A stretch of 64,000 nucleotides of DNA from Dasypus novemcinctus (Eukaryota > Chordata > Mammalia > Cingulata > Dasypodidae), in NCBI RefSeq assembly GCF_030445035.2, contig NC_080673.1:184307216-184371215 (forward strand), read 5' to 3'. Positions 35,601 through 46,849 of the stretch are shown in pieces. Both the position numbers and the translations under genes were made by a program. How positions within the stretch are numbered: position 1 is the first letter of the stretch; each line of letters opens with the position of its first letter. The notes beneath the pieces were generated by a model. The model saw only the letters and a program-made list of their open reading frames with translations. It was not told where the DNA came from and made no database searches.

Positions 35601-36410
35601 CACGCCAGCTGTTTCCTGCACACCTCCAGGGGCGCTGTCCCCAGAACACAGGGCCGAGGTGGCCCCTGAAACCGAGCAGTGCTGCAGCCGGTCATCATCT
35701 CGTTTCTTTCCTTCACAGACATGAGGACGCTGCGAATTACCTCACCCGTTTGTTCGTCCTCTATTGCTTGAATAAACAAAAGCCCAGTCTTTAAAGAAAG
35801 GCACGCCTTGTGGCTTTCAGGTTTGTAGCTCTACACCTAGAAGACAGACTCCATCATGTAGCAGCAAACAAAACACCCCTGTGCTCCTGCTGCTCTCCGG
35901 AGTTCTCCATCCAGTAAGCTGGAAGATTTTCTTCGCCAGGCAGACCTTGAACCTGGCCTGGCAAAAAGAGGTCGCCTCCTCTGCCACTGCCACTCTCTGG
36001 TGGGGCTGCACAGAGCAGTGCGCTGCCACCTGGGAGCTCGAGGCATAGGGGAAATCAGCATTGCCCGTCCTACATTCACTTACAGTGTTGATATTTTGTT
36101 CATCCTTCATTTTTTCCCCTCACCCCCATGTTTCAACATGTTGCATTAAAATATTGTTTACCTTGATTGCAGAGGTTTTGGTGCCCTCCTTAAATTTCGC
36201 ACCCAAGGCAAGTGCCTCGCCTGCCTCATCCTAAACCTGGCCCTAGGCCGGAGCTACACATGGAGGAGGACCCAGAGGCCTTATTTTGGCTCATGGAAGA
36301 GTGATTAGTAACAGCCTCCACGGAGCTGGGATAGATGCAACCTAGTTGTCCGTCCCGCTAAACTGACACGTAAGACCAGTGCATGCCAGGACAGTTTCAC
36401 GTGGTTATTT
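35600..36410. other. Intron, no recognised element
   Basis: Mixed composition with no exon or repeat that I can support. A short segment near 36180-36245 (CACCCAAGGCAAGTGCCTCGCC) has the look of an old repeat of unknown family. Confidence 0.35.
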
Positions 36411-36414
36411 ATTT

Positions 36415-36545
36415 CATTTCATTTTTAAGACTTTTATTGTAGTAATCTGTACAAAACATAAGATTTCCCATTTTAACCACACTCCAGGATGCAATTCAGC
36501 AGTGTTAATTACATTCACAGTGTTGTGCCACCATCAAAGGTTTTT
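36415..36545 (-). repeat. Ancient L1 3' end, antisense
   Basis: After a T-rich start, ATAAGATTTCCCATTTTAACCACACTCC, then CAATTCAGCAGTGTTAATTACATTCACAGTGTTGTGCCACCATC matches the common L1M 3'-end signature. Confidence 0.65.
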
Positions 36546-36594
36546 TATTTATTTTAACAGCCCAGTATTGACTGAGGGTCCAGGATCAGGGCCC

Positions 36595-36780
36595 TAGCAA
36601 AATGATGGAAAGAGCGGGGGCTGGTAGTCTCGTGGCCTCAGGTTCAAATCTTTCTTTTGCCAACTTATTAGCTGTGCGGTTTGGGGCAGGTGATTTATCT
36701 TCCTGGAACCTCAGCGTCCTCATTAGTAAAACAGAGATGGAAAAAAAGCATGTCTTTGTTGGGTTGTTGTGAACACGAGA
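36595..36780 (+). repeat. MIR SINE
   Basis: CAGGTTCAAATCTTTCTTTTGCC, TTAGCTGTGCGGTTTGGGGCAGG and CTCAGCGTCCTCATTAGTAAAAC follow the MIR core order. Confidence 0.75.
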
Positions 36781-36784
36781 TGAG

Positions 36785-36920
36785 ATGATTCATTCCTTGA
36801 ACACATCTCCCGGGCACCCACGATGTGTCTGTTCTGTGTGCAGCCCTGGGTTTCAGAGGTGAGAAGGAACCAGAGCCTCTCAGAGCTTGTGGTCTAGTGG
36901 GGAGGTGGACGTTAATCCAA
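36785..36920 (-). repeat. L2 LINE 3' end, antisense
   Basis: GGGCACCCACGATGTGTCTGTTCTG, then GCCCTGGGTTTCAG, then AGAGCTTGTGGTCTAGTGGGG form the reversed L2 terminal region. Confidence 0.55.
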
Positions 36921-39900
36921 GTCCCCAGAACGGTGAGTCCCCCTGGAATGGCGATGGAGAGAAGATCTGAAAGAAAAACGGGTTGACGAGGCATCGGGAG
37001 TGGGAAGAGCTTCTGGGAAGGGGAAGCCACTGGAACCAAGGCCCCATGGTGGGAAGGACATGACCTTTGGCGGAAGTTGAAGAAGCACCAGCACGGCGGG
37101 AGTGCAGGCCCTTAGTTTGTGTAATTTAGGTTGTCGTTTTTATTATCGGCCCCTCAGCTGGGCCCCGGGTGGTTCGGGGAGAATAGGATATAGAAGTTTC
37201 GCTGGCTGCTAATGACAATCATGGGGAGAATAGTTCTGCCTTCAAAGTCAGGGATTGAGTTCTAGGTAGGAAGCTGTATTTCTAAAGAAGATTCCAGAAA
37301 GGAGCAAAGGAAGGGAAAAGAGTTAAACCAAAAAAAAAAAAAAAAAAAAAAAAGCCAACCTTAGGGTGTACGATGAATAAACAAGAAAGGACATTTCTGT
37401 GTCACCTGCCATATTTCTTCAGAAATAAAAGTTATTTTTCCAGAAATAACTTAAGGATTCAGCAAGAAAAGGTCCTGAGCTGTAAAGTACCAGTGTTGAG
37501 AAAATTCCCTGGTGTGTTAACATTTCTGAACAAAATGTCTATGCAGCTAGCATTGACTGTGATACCCCTGGCTTCTGCCAGTCTCCCCACGTGGCAGTTG
37601 AGTTTTGGGGATCTTAATTGACAGGTTTCCACGGTCCTTTCATGAACTGACAAAAATTAGGGGAGAGGAGACGTAGAACCGTCGAAAGGTAAAAGTAATA
37701 AAAAAAAAATCCGTTGGGGAGAAATTTGCTTTTGGGAACGATTTGAGACTGGCAGAATTCATTCCTGCAGGAGGGCCCAGAACAGTTGGAAAGGGTCACT
37801 TGTTCCACCTCTGAGCCTCCTGCTTTCCCAAGGAGGTGAGATGGCAGCGTGAGTTTCCAAGCCCTGCCCTGAGACACTGGCCCTGCCAGGCGAGCATCAT
37901 TTGTGGCAGCTGAGAGCGCCTGAGTCCACCAGCAGATATTGCCTTTTCTTGGCCTTTTGTGTCTGAACTGGGCCCAGAGGTGAGAAATTCTGTATTGTCT
38001 TCCTGATTTTCTCAGCTTCTTCTAGGGCGGCAACACCCCACGTCACATGCCATCTCCGCTCACGGTGAGCTCCACTGGGCTGAAAGCGAATCCTCCACGC
38101 AGACCCCACGATGCCAGCTTAGCCATAAACAGCTCTGACTTTCCTGAGGGGGCGTTGAACTAAAGCTTAATCATTGCCAAACTTAAAAATCCCAGAGGAG
38201 GGGTGGGTGAGACCATGGCAAAACCCCCCTCTGTCTCTGATGATGCTTCTCATTCGTACAAATGCTCACACGCTTTCTTGCTTTCCTTTTTGGATAAGCA
38301 GGAGCAGTTCTAGTCTGTACCTGGCAAGGGAGCAGAGGGACATCAGTGAGGATTCAGGGCCACTTGGAGGTGGCAGGATGTTTTGACAATGATGGCAAGA
38401 ATAGCGATCAACAGGTTGTGTGTCCTCCCCCCCCAATCTGGGGTCTTATGTGGGTGGGAAAAAGCAGCCATTATGGAGGCCAGTGAGGCTTGGTGTCATT
38501 TTGTTAATAAAGGCTTTATAAGAACCAGGAGAACACCATCTGCTCCTGGGGCTCTGCCAGGTTCAGGAGACTTAATATCTTCTTGAGTTTCAGCAGTAAA
38601 AATCGGGCTATCCAGGGAACAGAACGTGTGCTCAGGAGTGGCGAGGAGTTAGAGCTTATTTAAAAAGCAAGGGGGCTGAAGATAACCCTTTCGCATTGGC
38701 AGAGGAGAGAGATGGGCTGTGTGGCTGGAGCAGCTGCTCTAACCATGCCAAAAGGAGTAATTTATGGCTTCAACTGAGCATCCCAGGTTACCCCACTTGT
38801 CTGGGATCTGTGACTCAACAAGAAGAGGGAACTCGTTATGCAAAAGACTGACACATAATCCTTTAGGCAAGAGACCTCATTCATAAACTCAATGCCCGTA
38901 GAAAAGAGCATTTAAAGAGAGGGTTTATATGTCCCTTTGGCAGATAAGGGTAATTAGCACCGGTTAAAGGAGATGTGGATTTTTTTAGTTTATGAAACTT
39001 GTAGGCCAAACTAAAGCCCAGTAGCCTAGTTCAGGGAGTAAACTGCTAGAGCTGACAGTTATCCTCCAGAGAATTGCTTGTCCCCCTAGAGCAAAGTAAG
39101 ATAATATTTATGCATGGTATTAAAAAGTTTAAATTAAGTCATCCAGTAGCAGCCTCCTGAGAAAGAAATAAAAATGTACAGGGACACTGGTTAGAAATGT
39201 TGCTATGGATTGAGACTACAGAGGCAATTAATATTGAGAAAAAGTCAATCTAGTGAGGTAAGAAACTGAAATATTTATATAAAATGTTAGAAAAAAATCC
39301 CTTCAGCTATTACCCAGGTGGACATATCTCCATGTAATTATGGAGTCCGCTAACAAAAGCAAATTTCTCTCTCCCTGGTTCCATCTCTAAGGTATTAGAG
39401 CTGGCAAAAGTTCTTTTCATGGGGAAGTAATTTAAATAGAAAGTGAACGAGTTGAGGGCCTCTTCTGTAAGTTGTTCTTATTCTCTAGGTCAAAAATGTG
39501 ACGCCATCGGTCAGGGAGAATAGTTGGAGAGGAGGAGACTGGCAGGTGCCTAGTAGATGCTCAATACGTCCTCACTGAACTGCATTCCAGCAAGATGGAG
39601 AAAGCCCTGGTTCTGAGGGGCTGTCATCTGAGCAATATTTAGGAGTTGGCAAAGGCCATTCGCATAAATTTTTCCATTTGAGCTCCACCGCCAGCCAATG
39701 AGATGAGAGCTCTGTTTTAACCCATGGTTTGTGGATAAGGAGCCCATAGAGGATGGTTGGCAAGATCAGCATGGGGAGGCCAAGCCTGGGGCTAATGGCT
39801 CTTACTGAGAGGCTTACTGAGAGGCTGTCTTCCAGGGCAGTTCTCCATATCCCATGCATTGGGTGTAGATGGCGGGTGAGCCCAATTATTGGCTTTCTCT

Positions 39901-40240
39901 GAGTCTGCTCTGGAGCTTGAAGCATCACAAAGAGAGTCCCTAACCATTCTGATGGATTCCACCACAAAGTCATGGTTTCTAGTTCTGGTTAGGTCTTCAA
40001 ACTTCTTGAAATCTTTTTGCTCTCCTCTGGTTAGCCATCTTCGGATTCTCCATGGCAGCCTATTCAAAATGAGCTATGTTGCATCCTTTTGCAGATTATG
40101 CAGATAATCTTGCCTCATCTTTCATAGAAGAGCCCCATCACTTGGGGATTCTCTCATTTTTCTGCATAGACCTGAAAAACTTACCGACGGCAGCCTATAT
40201 CTTCCCCTCCTCTCCTTTTCTGTTACAGACATGTTTATTA
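36920..40240. other. Intron, largely repeat-poor
   Basis: It contains a 24-base A-run (37330-37353). The part from 38590 to 39300 is non-repetitive AT-moderate DNA containing homeobox-type TAATTAGC and GATAAGG motifs near 38944-38957. No exon is supported, and MIR-like scraps may occur near 39640-39750. Confidence 0.4.
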
Positions 40241-40640
40241 AGGCAACCTCTTCACCTGTAGAATGGATTCCCTAACCCCGTCCACATTTTCCATTACCTC
40301 ATTCTATTGCTATTCCCTCTTGTGTCTTGAATTTTTTCCCTCTGACTTATTCATCTAAACCTGTACATGATTTCAATTGCTTCCATCCCTGCTCCCCCAA
40401 ATTAACCTTCTCTTGACATTTCGTTCTACTTCCTTGGAACTAGTGTCCTCACCCCCATTTTCTTTGAAGTCATAACAATTTAGCTTTTATTCACAACACT
40501 TTATTGAAGTGGCTCTTGCTAAAGTTACCAATGACCTAATTTTCAAGCCTAATGACCTATTTTCAGTCTTCTTCCTTGATTCTTTTAGGCAATTGACTGT
40601 GTTGACAATTCTCATGTTCTGAAATGCTTTCTTTCCTTGG
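40240..40640 (+). repeat. L2 LINE, reverse-transcriptase region
   Basis: TTGCTAAAGTTACCAATGACC, then CAATTGACTGTGTTGACAATTCTC correspond to the L2 ORF2 stretch that encodes the RT motif region. Frames are broken. Confidence 0.6.
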
Positions 40641-40644
40641 TTTG

Positions 40645-40850
40645 CATTTATTTATTCATTCACTGACTCAACAAGTATTTATTGAGTCCTTCTATGTGCT
40701 AGGGGCATTATTCCACGTCCTGGAGATATAGTAGTGTATGAAAAAGAGAATGTTCCTGTCCTTGTGACCACATGTCCTAGGGGAGGAGCCAGGCAATTAA
40801 TAAATATGCAAATGAATATAGAGTTTCATGTCAGGCCAAAATGAGGCCAT
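40645..40850 (-). repeat. L2 3' end, antisense, within sense L2
   Basis: CAACAAGTATTTATTGAGTCC, TCTATGTGCTAGGGGCATT and CAGGCAATTAATAAATATGC form the reversed L2 terminus. It is flanked by sense L2 on both sides. Confidence 0.6.
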
Positions 40851-40854
40851 GAAA

Positions 40855-42255
40855 CACCTTCACTCTCTGGCCACTGCTATTTTCTTCCAACCCCTTTGAC
40901 CATTTCTCTTTTGATATTCTCTCTGGTTCTTCTGTCTGGTTCTTAAATGTTGGTCCCAAGGTGCCATGTCTAGTCCTCCTTTCTGCTTTTTCTACACAAC
41001 TCCTCTGGTGATCTTGTCCACCCCAAAGCTTTAATGATCACGTCTGTACTAATTACATTCCCATACATATTTCATCTTCTGATGTTTGACTTCTCATGTC
41101 CAACCATTTACTATATGTTTTCATTGGGATGTCCCAGTTGACAACATTCTACCACCCAGACCTTCTCTATTCCTTGTTCTCTATCTCAGTGAGTGTTTGG
41201 CATCTTCCCATCAGTTAATCAAGCTAGGATCTTTATCCTTATCCCTACCTCCAACAAATCACCATGGCCAGTTGATTCCGTGTCTTACAGTCACCTGTAC
41301 TTTCCCTCCTTTCCATCTTCAAGGCCATTGCCTTAACTCAGATAAATACTATCTTCTTTCTGGACTCTTGCTTTTCTACCAGGCTTCCCTAACTCCAGAG
41401 TTCCCATCTCAAGTGCACTTCTCACCTTGCTGCTGAAACCGTCTTCCTAAATTTGGTCACTTCCCCATGGAAAAAGTCCTGTCTTCTTCCTTGTTCCCTA
41501 TAACAGGGTCTTTAAAACTGCAGGATGCAAGTGATTTGTGTCTTGTGAAATCATTTTAGCAGTTTGCAGCAAACATTCAATAATATGAAATAGAAAATAT
41601 CAGAGTGAATTTCACATAGAAAGGGTAAGTGTTCTTTTGGGAAATTTCTGTTTCAGTTATAGATACGTGTGTGTAAGTACTAGGGTGTGATGAAAAATGT
41701 GTGTCTTATCATGGGTAGCATCAGAAAAGTTTAAAGAAAAGTACTGGCTTCCAGGGAATAATCTAAATTCCTTCACTTAGCATATAAGGCCCTTCTCAGT
41801 GCTGCCTCAGTCTTCTTCAGCAGATTCTTACATGGAGCCTATGTCAAGAAATCTCTGCTCAGGTCACATGTAAAAAACTCTCACTGTCCCTGAGCTCACC
41901 CAGATCTTTCCCTAAGCCATGTCTTTGCCATGCTGTTCTCTATGTTTTTCTTTTCTGCAGACAAATATCTCCTTGATTTTCATGACCCAGCTTCAATATC
42001 TCCTGCCCTGAAGATCTTCACTTACCTTTCCTAGGCAGAATTATTTATTCCCTTCCTCCATGGGGCTTCCACCTTGTTTCCTGGTCTTTCCTTGTAGCAT
42101 TGAGCTCTTTGTAATGTGGCTTACCTGTTGATATGTCTTACCTCCTTCATTAGGCCATGCAGAGGGTGGAATGTGAGGCCAATTCATCACTGTGTCTTTG
42201 GAATCAAGCACAGGGTCTGATACCTTTGAGAGCTCAGGAGATGTAGGAAAATGCA
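40855..42255 (+). repeat. L2 LINE, long diverged copy with 3' end
   Basis: It runs from GTTCTTAAATGTTGGTCCCAAGG through CTTCTCATGTCCAACC, CAGGCTTCCCTAACTCC and CATATAAGGCCCTTCTC to the terminal region GTCTTTGGAATCAAGCACAGGGTC. The segment 41510-41750 appears unrelated. It is inactive. Confidence 0.6.
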
Positions 42256-43300
42256 CATATATGGGCAAGAGGCGGGAGAGGTACAGGAAGATGTACCTAC
42301 TCCCTTCTGCATTCTGTGACTACTTTTGTGTATTTACCAGCCTCAGCCCAGTGCCCCTGAGGCTATACACTGAGCACAAGGGTGTTACAATGCCACTGTT
42401 CCAGGTGAAATGGATGGGAATTTGCAATGAAATTTCATGTGAATTTTGTCATGTGCTAGCAGTGATATGACACTAGTCTCTGACCTTGTGTTGAGCCTCT
42501 TGTCACTTACAGAGGTCAAAGGCTTTTGATGTTGGGACAATGTCAATTATGCTCCATCTTCATAAAGGCTGAGATTATACCACAGCCTGAGGCTTTTAAA
42601 ATAAGGCATTTGTACAGCTAATGATAAGAAAGATACAATTTCATTTCCTAGCCCCTGAATGAATTTGGATTACAATCACCACAGAAAACAAGATAGACCA
42701 TAGCCTGATGTGCCATTTCCTCTACTTTCTCTTCTTTCTGTTAGGTTTTTCTTACTTCTCAACTCCTTATAATTTATACTTGAATTCATTTTAGAACAGG
42801 GTTGGCAACTTCCTTGTGGCATGACCAAAATAATGTCCAAGAATGTCCTTTACTAGGACAGAACACTTGGCTCTGGTCTTGGACACACATTGGTTTTACT
42901 AGTTTCTCCTGTTCAACCTAGAAACTTAGGTGAACTTTGACAAATTGTATACATTTTGTGAATCTTCATTGCCCTCAAGGGCTGTTTTGAAGATAGCCTG
43001 TGTTAAACTATTTGGGAAACTGTGCAGCACTCTCTGAATGTGGCCTGTTGCAGGCAAAGGGAAAGACCAGACAGTAGAACAAGAGAGAGGAGATGAGACA
43101 TGACGAGAGAGAGAAAGGAAGAAAATGGAAAGAAAGAGGGCATAAAATGAGAGGGCTCTCTTGGCTTTCTTGCCACAGGTTGTATTTGGTCATTCTTTCT
43201 GCCAGTACCCATCAAGGGAGATCCATACCCCAGATACCAGGAGAGGTGGTGGGGATACATGCACTAATCAGGAAGCACATAATGTAAGCAGCAATGATTG
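42255..43300. other. Intron, no recognised element
   Basis: A purine-rich GAGA/GGAA segment lies at 43075-43150. Otherwise the DNA is unremarkable and no exon is supported. Confidence 0.35.
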
Positions 43301-43302
43301 TA

Positions 43303-43515
43303 GACCAGGAGTTCTCAACTGTAGCGTTTTGACATTTTGGGCCAGATAATTCCTTGCTGTAGGCGACTGTCCCGGACATTGCAGCATGTTTAGAAACATC
43401 CCTGGCTTCTACCCACTAGATGCCAGTAGCATCCTTTTCCCAGTTGTAACAAGCAAAAATTGTCTCCAAACATTACCAAAGGCCTCCATTTGCGAACCGT
43501 TGGCCTCAACAGATA
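43303..43515 (-). mobile_element. MER5A (hAT-Charlie non-autonomous element)
   Basis: GTTCTCAACTG near the left end, then GACATTTTGGGCCAGATAATTCC, ACATCCCTGGCTTCTACCCACTAGATGCCAGTAGCATC and TTGCGAACCGTTGGCCTCAAC at the right end form the reverse complement of MER5A, nearly full length. Confidence 0.8.
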
Positions 43516-43992
43516 TTTGCCACCTACCTGTGGCCTGTTGTAGTCATGAGACAGATCACTCAATGTTGGGCAGTTTGTCCCTGGCTTTGCAGGCTCTGGG
43601 CTCTTCACCTGGGAGAACTCTTTGCAGAGAAAGATTAGAAAGAAAGTAGACTTCCAGTGCCTTCAGTAAAGAGTGTACTGAAAAGGAGTCAAGTACAATT
43701 ATTTTCCAGATAGGCAGAGAGAGAAAGAGAAAGCTAGTAGCAGGAAAAGTAGGAGCTAAAATGGCCCCAAGCTTATTTAGTAAGCTCTTTCATAGCTAAA
43801 GGACCCAAATGTGTGATCACGGGGTGAGAATCTGGGTTTAAGTGTCACCAAAAGGAAGCTCATAATGAATTAACGAATTGGAGTCAATGAAGAAGGGGAG
43901 GGAGAGCTGGTGGCAGTGTTCCTCTACTTTTGTGTTTTAAACATCTTCAGAAAATATTTGCCATAACTGATTTGGCTTCATCTGTTTTCTAG
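43515..43992. other. Intron, no recognised element
   Basis: Non-repetitive sequence leads to a possible splice acceptor at 43992. Confidence 0.35.
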
Positions 43993-44208
43993 GAAGTGCC
44001 CTGCTTTCTCGACTCCTCCCATGACTACTTTGCCAAGAAATCATCAGCGGGCTCCTTTGGGGAGCTGCTAATTCTTGAGAAAGCAGAGCTCTTTTCCCCT
44101 ATCTTGGATGGAAGGACCAAAATGGCTTTAGATTTAGCATTGCACCCAGACTGTGCAGTTTCTCCTATCTTGTCTGGGAACACCATGTGCAAAGATTACT
44201 TCCTGTAA
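43993..44208 (+). CDS. Speculative alternative terminal exon in frame with the 29-codon exon
   Basis: An acceptor-like stretch (CATCTGTTTTCTAG, with a plausible branch site CTGAT about 20 bases upstream) precedes an open frame of 71 codons ending in TAA at 44206-44208. The frame is phase 0, so joining it to the exon ending at 4879 would keep the reading frame and give a protein of 100 residues. The encoded segment begins EVPCFLDSSHDYF and ends GNTMCKDYFL. It has balanced composition and no obvious repeat origin. I recognise no domain. An open frame of this length is not rare by chance in 59 kb, no AATAAA is evident just downstream, and there is no conservation evidence. Treat it as a hypothesis only. 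Confidence 0.18.
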   Translation, partial: EVPCFLDSSHDYFAKKSSAGSFGELLILEKAELFSPILDGRTKMALDLALHPDCAVSPILSGNTMCKDYFL

Positions 44209-44832
44209 AAAAAAAAAAATTCATTCAGCAGAAAAATTACAAGGAGGGAAGTAGATGCAGCATTTCTTGTACATTCGAATGAAACTTTAAAAAATGTGCA
44301 AGATCCCCCAGCTTACAGGAGGCAGGAAAGAAAGACAGATGCATTTGTGATAAAGGCATTAGAAATTGTGAAACACTTATCTCTGTGCAGGAACCTAGGC
44401 CTGCCGAACAAAACAGTTAGTTCTCAGCAGCTCTCCTGTGCCTCTCTGTTTTGACCTGCGGAATGGGTGGTTTGATGTGATACCATTTCACAGGAGAGAA
44501 GGATGTGTTAACTAAGATGACGCCTGAGGCTTAAAAAGGCCAACATGCTCTCCTTGAGTCTGAGTATTATAAAAACACTCTGTTGCATTGTGGGAAACTG
44601 CTTTCTGGGTATGTTTTCGATTATATCGGTCTGGGTATTTATCTTTTCTGCGTAGCACTATTACCTTAAGGTACGCATTTTTCAGATCATTATAAGATTC
44701 CTGGTGCGATAACACTGGAGAGGGAAAAATCCATGCATGTGAGCCTGCCTTGGAACAGTTTGGGCATTTACAACAAGATTGCATTGCTATTTCTAAGCCG
44801 CACATCTGCACAGAGCGCTAGACCATACTTAA

Positions 44833-44907
44833 GCCATAATGTATGGTTTAAAGGTCACTACCGGTTATTATCTGACCGGTAATGACCATAGAACTATACA
44901 TTATTGC
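44833..44907. repeat. 75-nt hairpin: 33-bp inverted repeat, 9-base loop
   Basis: The left arm 44833-44865 pairs with the right arm 44875-44907: 27 Watson-Crick pairs, 2 G-T pairs and 4 mismatches by hand alignment. The inner 20 or so bases (GGTCACTACCGGT against ACCGGTAATGACC) are almost perfect. The size fits a pre-miRNA hairpin or an ancient palindromic transposon. No TA or other target duplication is obvious at the ends. Confidence 0.85.
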
Positions 44908-45681
44908 TATTAGGAACCATTTCTGTACTATTTTCAGTTTTCCTTTTTTATTGAGTAGCTGTTGACACACTCAGAGTTTCACAGAGTTGGATTACAGTAG
45001 CTGAAATGCACGGTAATTTCACTGGGTTTTGTTTTGGCATTTTATTTTTAAATGCCACTTGAGACTTCCCACCCCAAGCAGCCATATTGCTTCACCTTTC
45101 ATTTGGGGATTACGGCTAAGGGAGTTGGATTTGTTTATTTTCTGACCATTCTCTCTTGGATAATTAGTTATTATTTCTCAAAAAGGATCAAAATGTCAGT
45201 ATTATATATTCTGGAATCATAACGTGTTTTATATTAAGGGGCATTTACCTTGCTAGAAGCAAAAATAAGAGTGGGGTCAAAAGTTAGCTCGATGCCAGCA
45301 TTTTTCCCGCAGTTGTAATTTTAAGTCATGTTTATGACTGTATTACTTACCATACTGAGACAACCATAGTGCAGGAGTTTGAATTAGTAAGATCTTCATT
45401 TCTTCAACTTGTTAGCATTCCTTTTTGAAATATTTACTGTTAAATAAAACATGGTGGGGTAGTTTTGGGGTGTGTAAAAGCTTGTTATTTCATTGTTAGC
45501 TTCAGTCAGCTTTCATTTTCGGCAGAGATTCAAATAATTATTCAGAAAGTAATACAAGGGGAAGATATCAGGGATGCGGTACCATGACAATTTGATCCCA
45601 GATGTGAATTCGCTCCCTGAAAGTGCACAAATGATGTGGATGGTTTTATTCAGCTGAACAGTTGACGGTAAAGGTCTTAAT

Positions 45682-45730
45682 AATGAAACCTTGTTTTGAC
45701 AGCTTTTACTGTTGGACAGCAGGTTTCATT
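45682..45730. repeat. Short inverted repeat, 10-bp perfect arms
   Basis: AATGAAACCT at 45682-45691 and AGGTTTCATT at 45721-45730 are perfect complements, with a partly self-complementary 29-base interior (GACAG and CTGT). Confidence 0.6.
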
Positions 45731-46849
45731 ATATTTGCCATGTTGATTTATTGCTTTTAACTTCTTTTACATATGTATGCATGCTATGTAGCATTTTCAT
45801 TTGTATCATTCTTTCATGCCTTGTGACCTTCTGAGGGGTATATTATCATTTTTAATGAGAAATTTTATGTAGAAATAAGAAACAACAACTTACATTAATT
45901 ATTATACTTGTCTACAGTGGAGAAGAATCTCCACCATATATCTTTGTCTATTTTCGTAACTGTCTAATGGTGGATAAATTATACCTTAGGTGCTGCAGTA
46001 AATTAAAAATAATAATAATAATCCAAGCTTGAGAAGCAGTTTTATAAATTTGTGGTTCTATAGAAATATTTCAGGAGATGATGAAGTTTCCCCAAGACGT
46101 TGTTATTATGTCACGTACGAACCTTTGCTAATGTGTGTCGTTGTGGTCCAGGTATTGAGACAATAATTATGGTTCTTGATGTTTTATGGTATTCTTGATA
46201 ATCAGTTATCATCATAGTTTTTGCTTCCGCCAGAGAAATCAGATGGGTGGAAAGTTATGTTCCATGTGATTCTTTGCTGAACACTGAGTGTTTGGATGAT
46301 GATAGAATGGTCTCTTTTATACTCTTAAGTACATAATCCCAAGAAGGTTTAAATCAATGTGTTAATTGGTAAGTGATACTGTAATTATATGCATAATCAG
46401 GGAAATTTTGAATCCAGATTATTTACTTGCTCTCAGGAAATTAATCTGCAGAGGTCGTGCATTAGATTGCTTGTTTATTAAGTGGAACCCCTGTAGTTAC
46501 AAAGTGCCGCCTGGCTTTGCCCTCCATGAAGCATTCTTCTAGATGTTCTCAGCAGGTGTCAATGGCACAGAGTCTCGAGTGCTTATTGATCCAGATTCAA
46601 ACAGTTCATTAATCTAAGCACACATTATATAGATTTTTCAATGTAATTTTGAAAGGGTTGAAAAACTATATTGAGTGATGAGAGATGATACTCAAATTAT
46701 GCTTTTTATAGCTCATCTCCCTGGGGATTGTGGCATTCAAACTGGGATGGAGACTGGAGCACATGGTGTAGAATTCTCTCTGGATTTAACATTTCCCGCC
46801 CTCCTGTATTACAGTTGGTACTTAAAAAGTTTGTGTTTGTCTAGCATTT

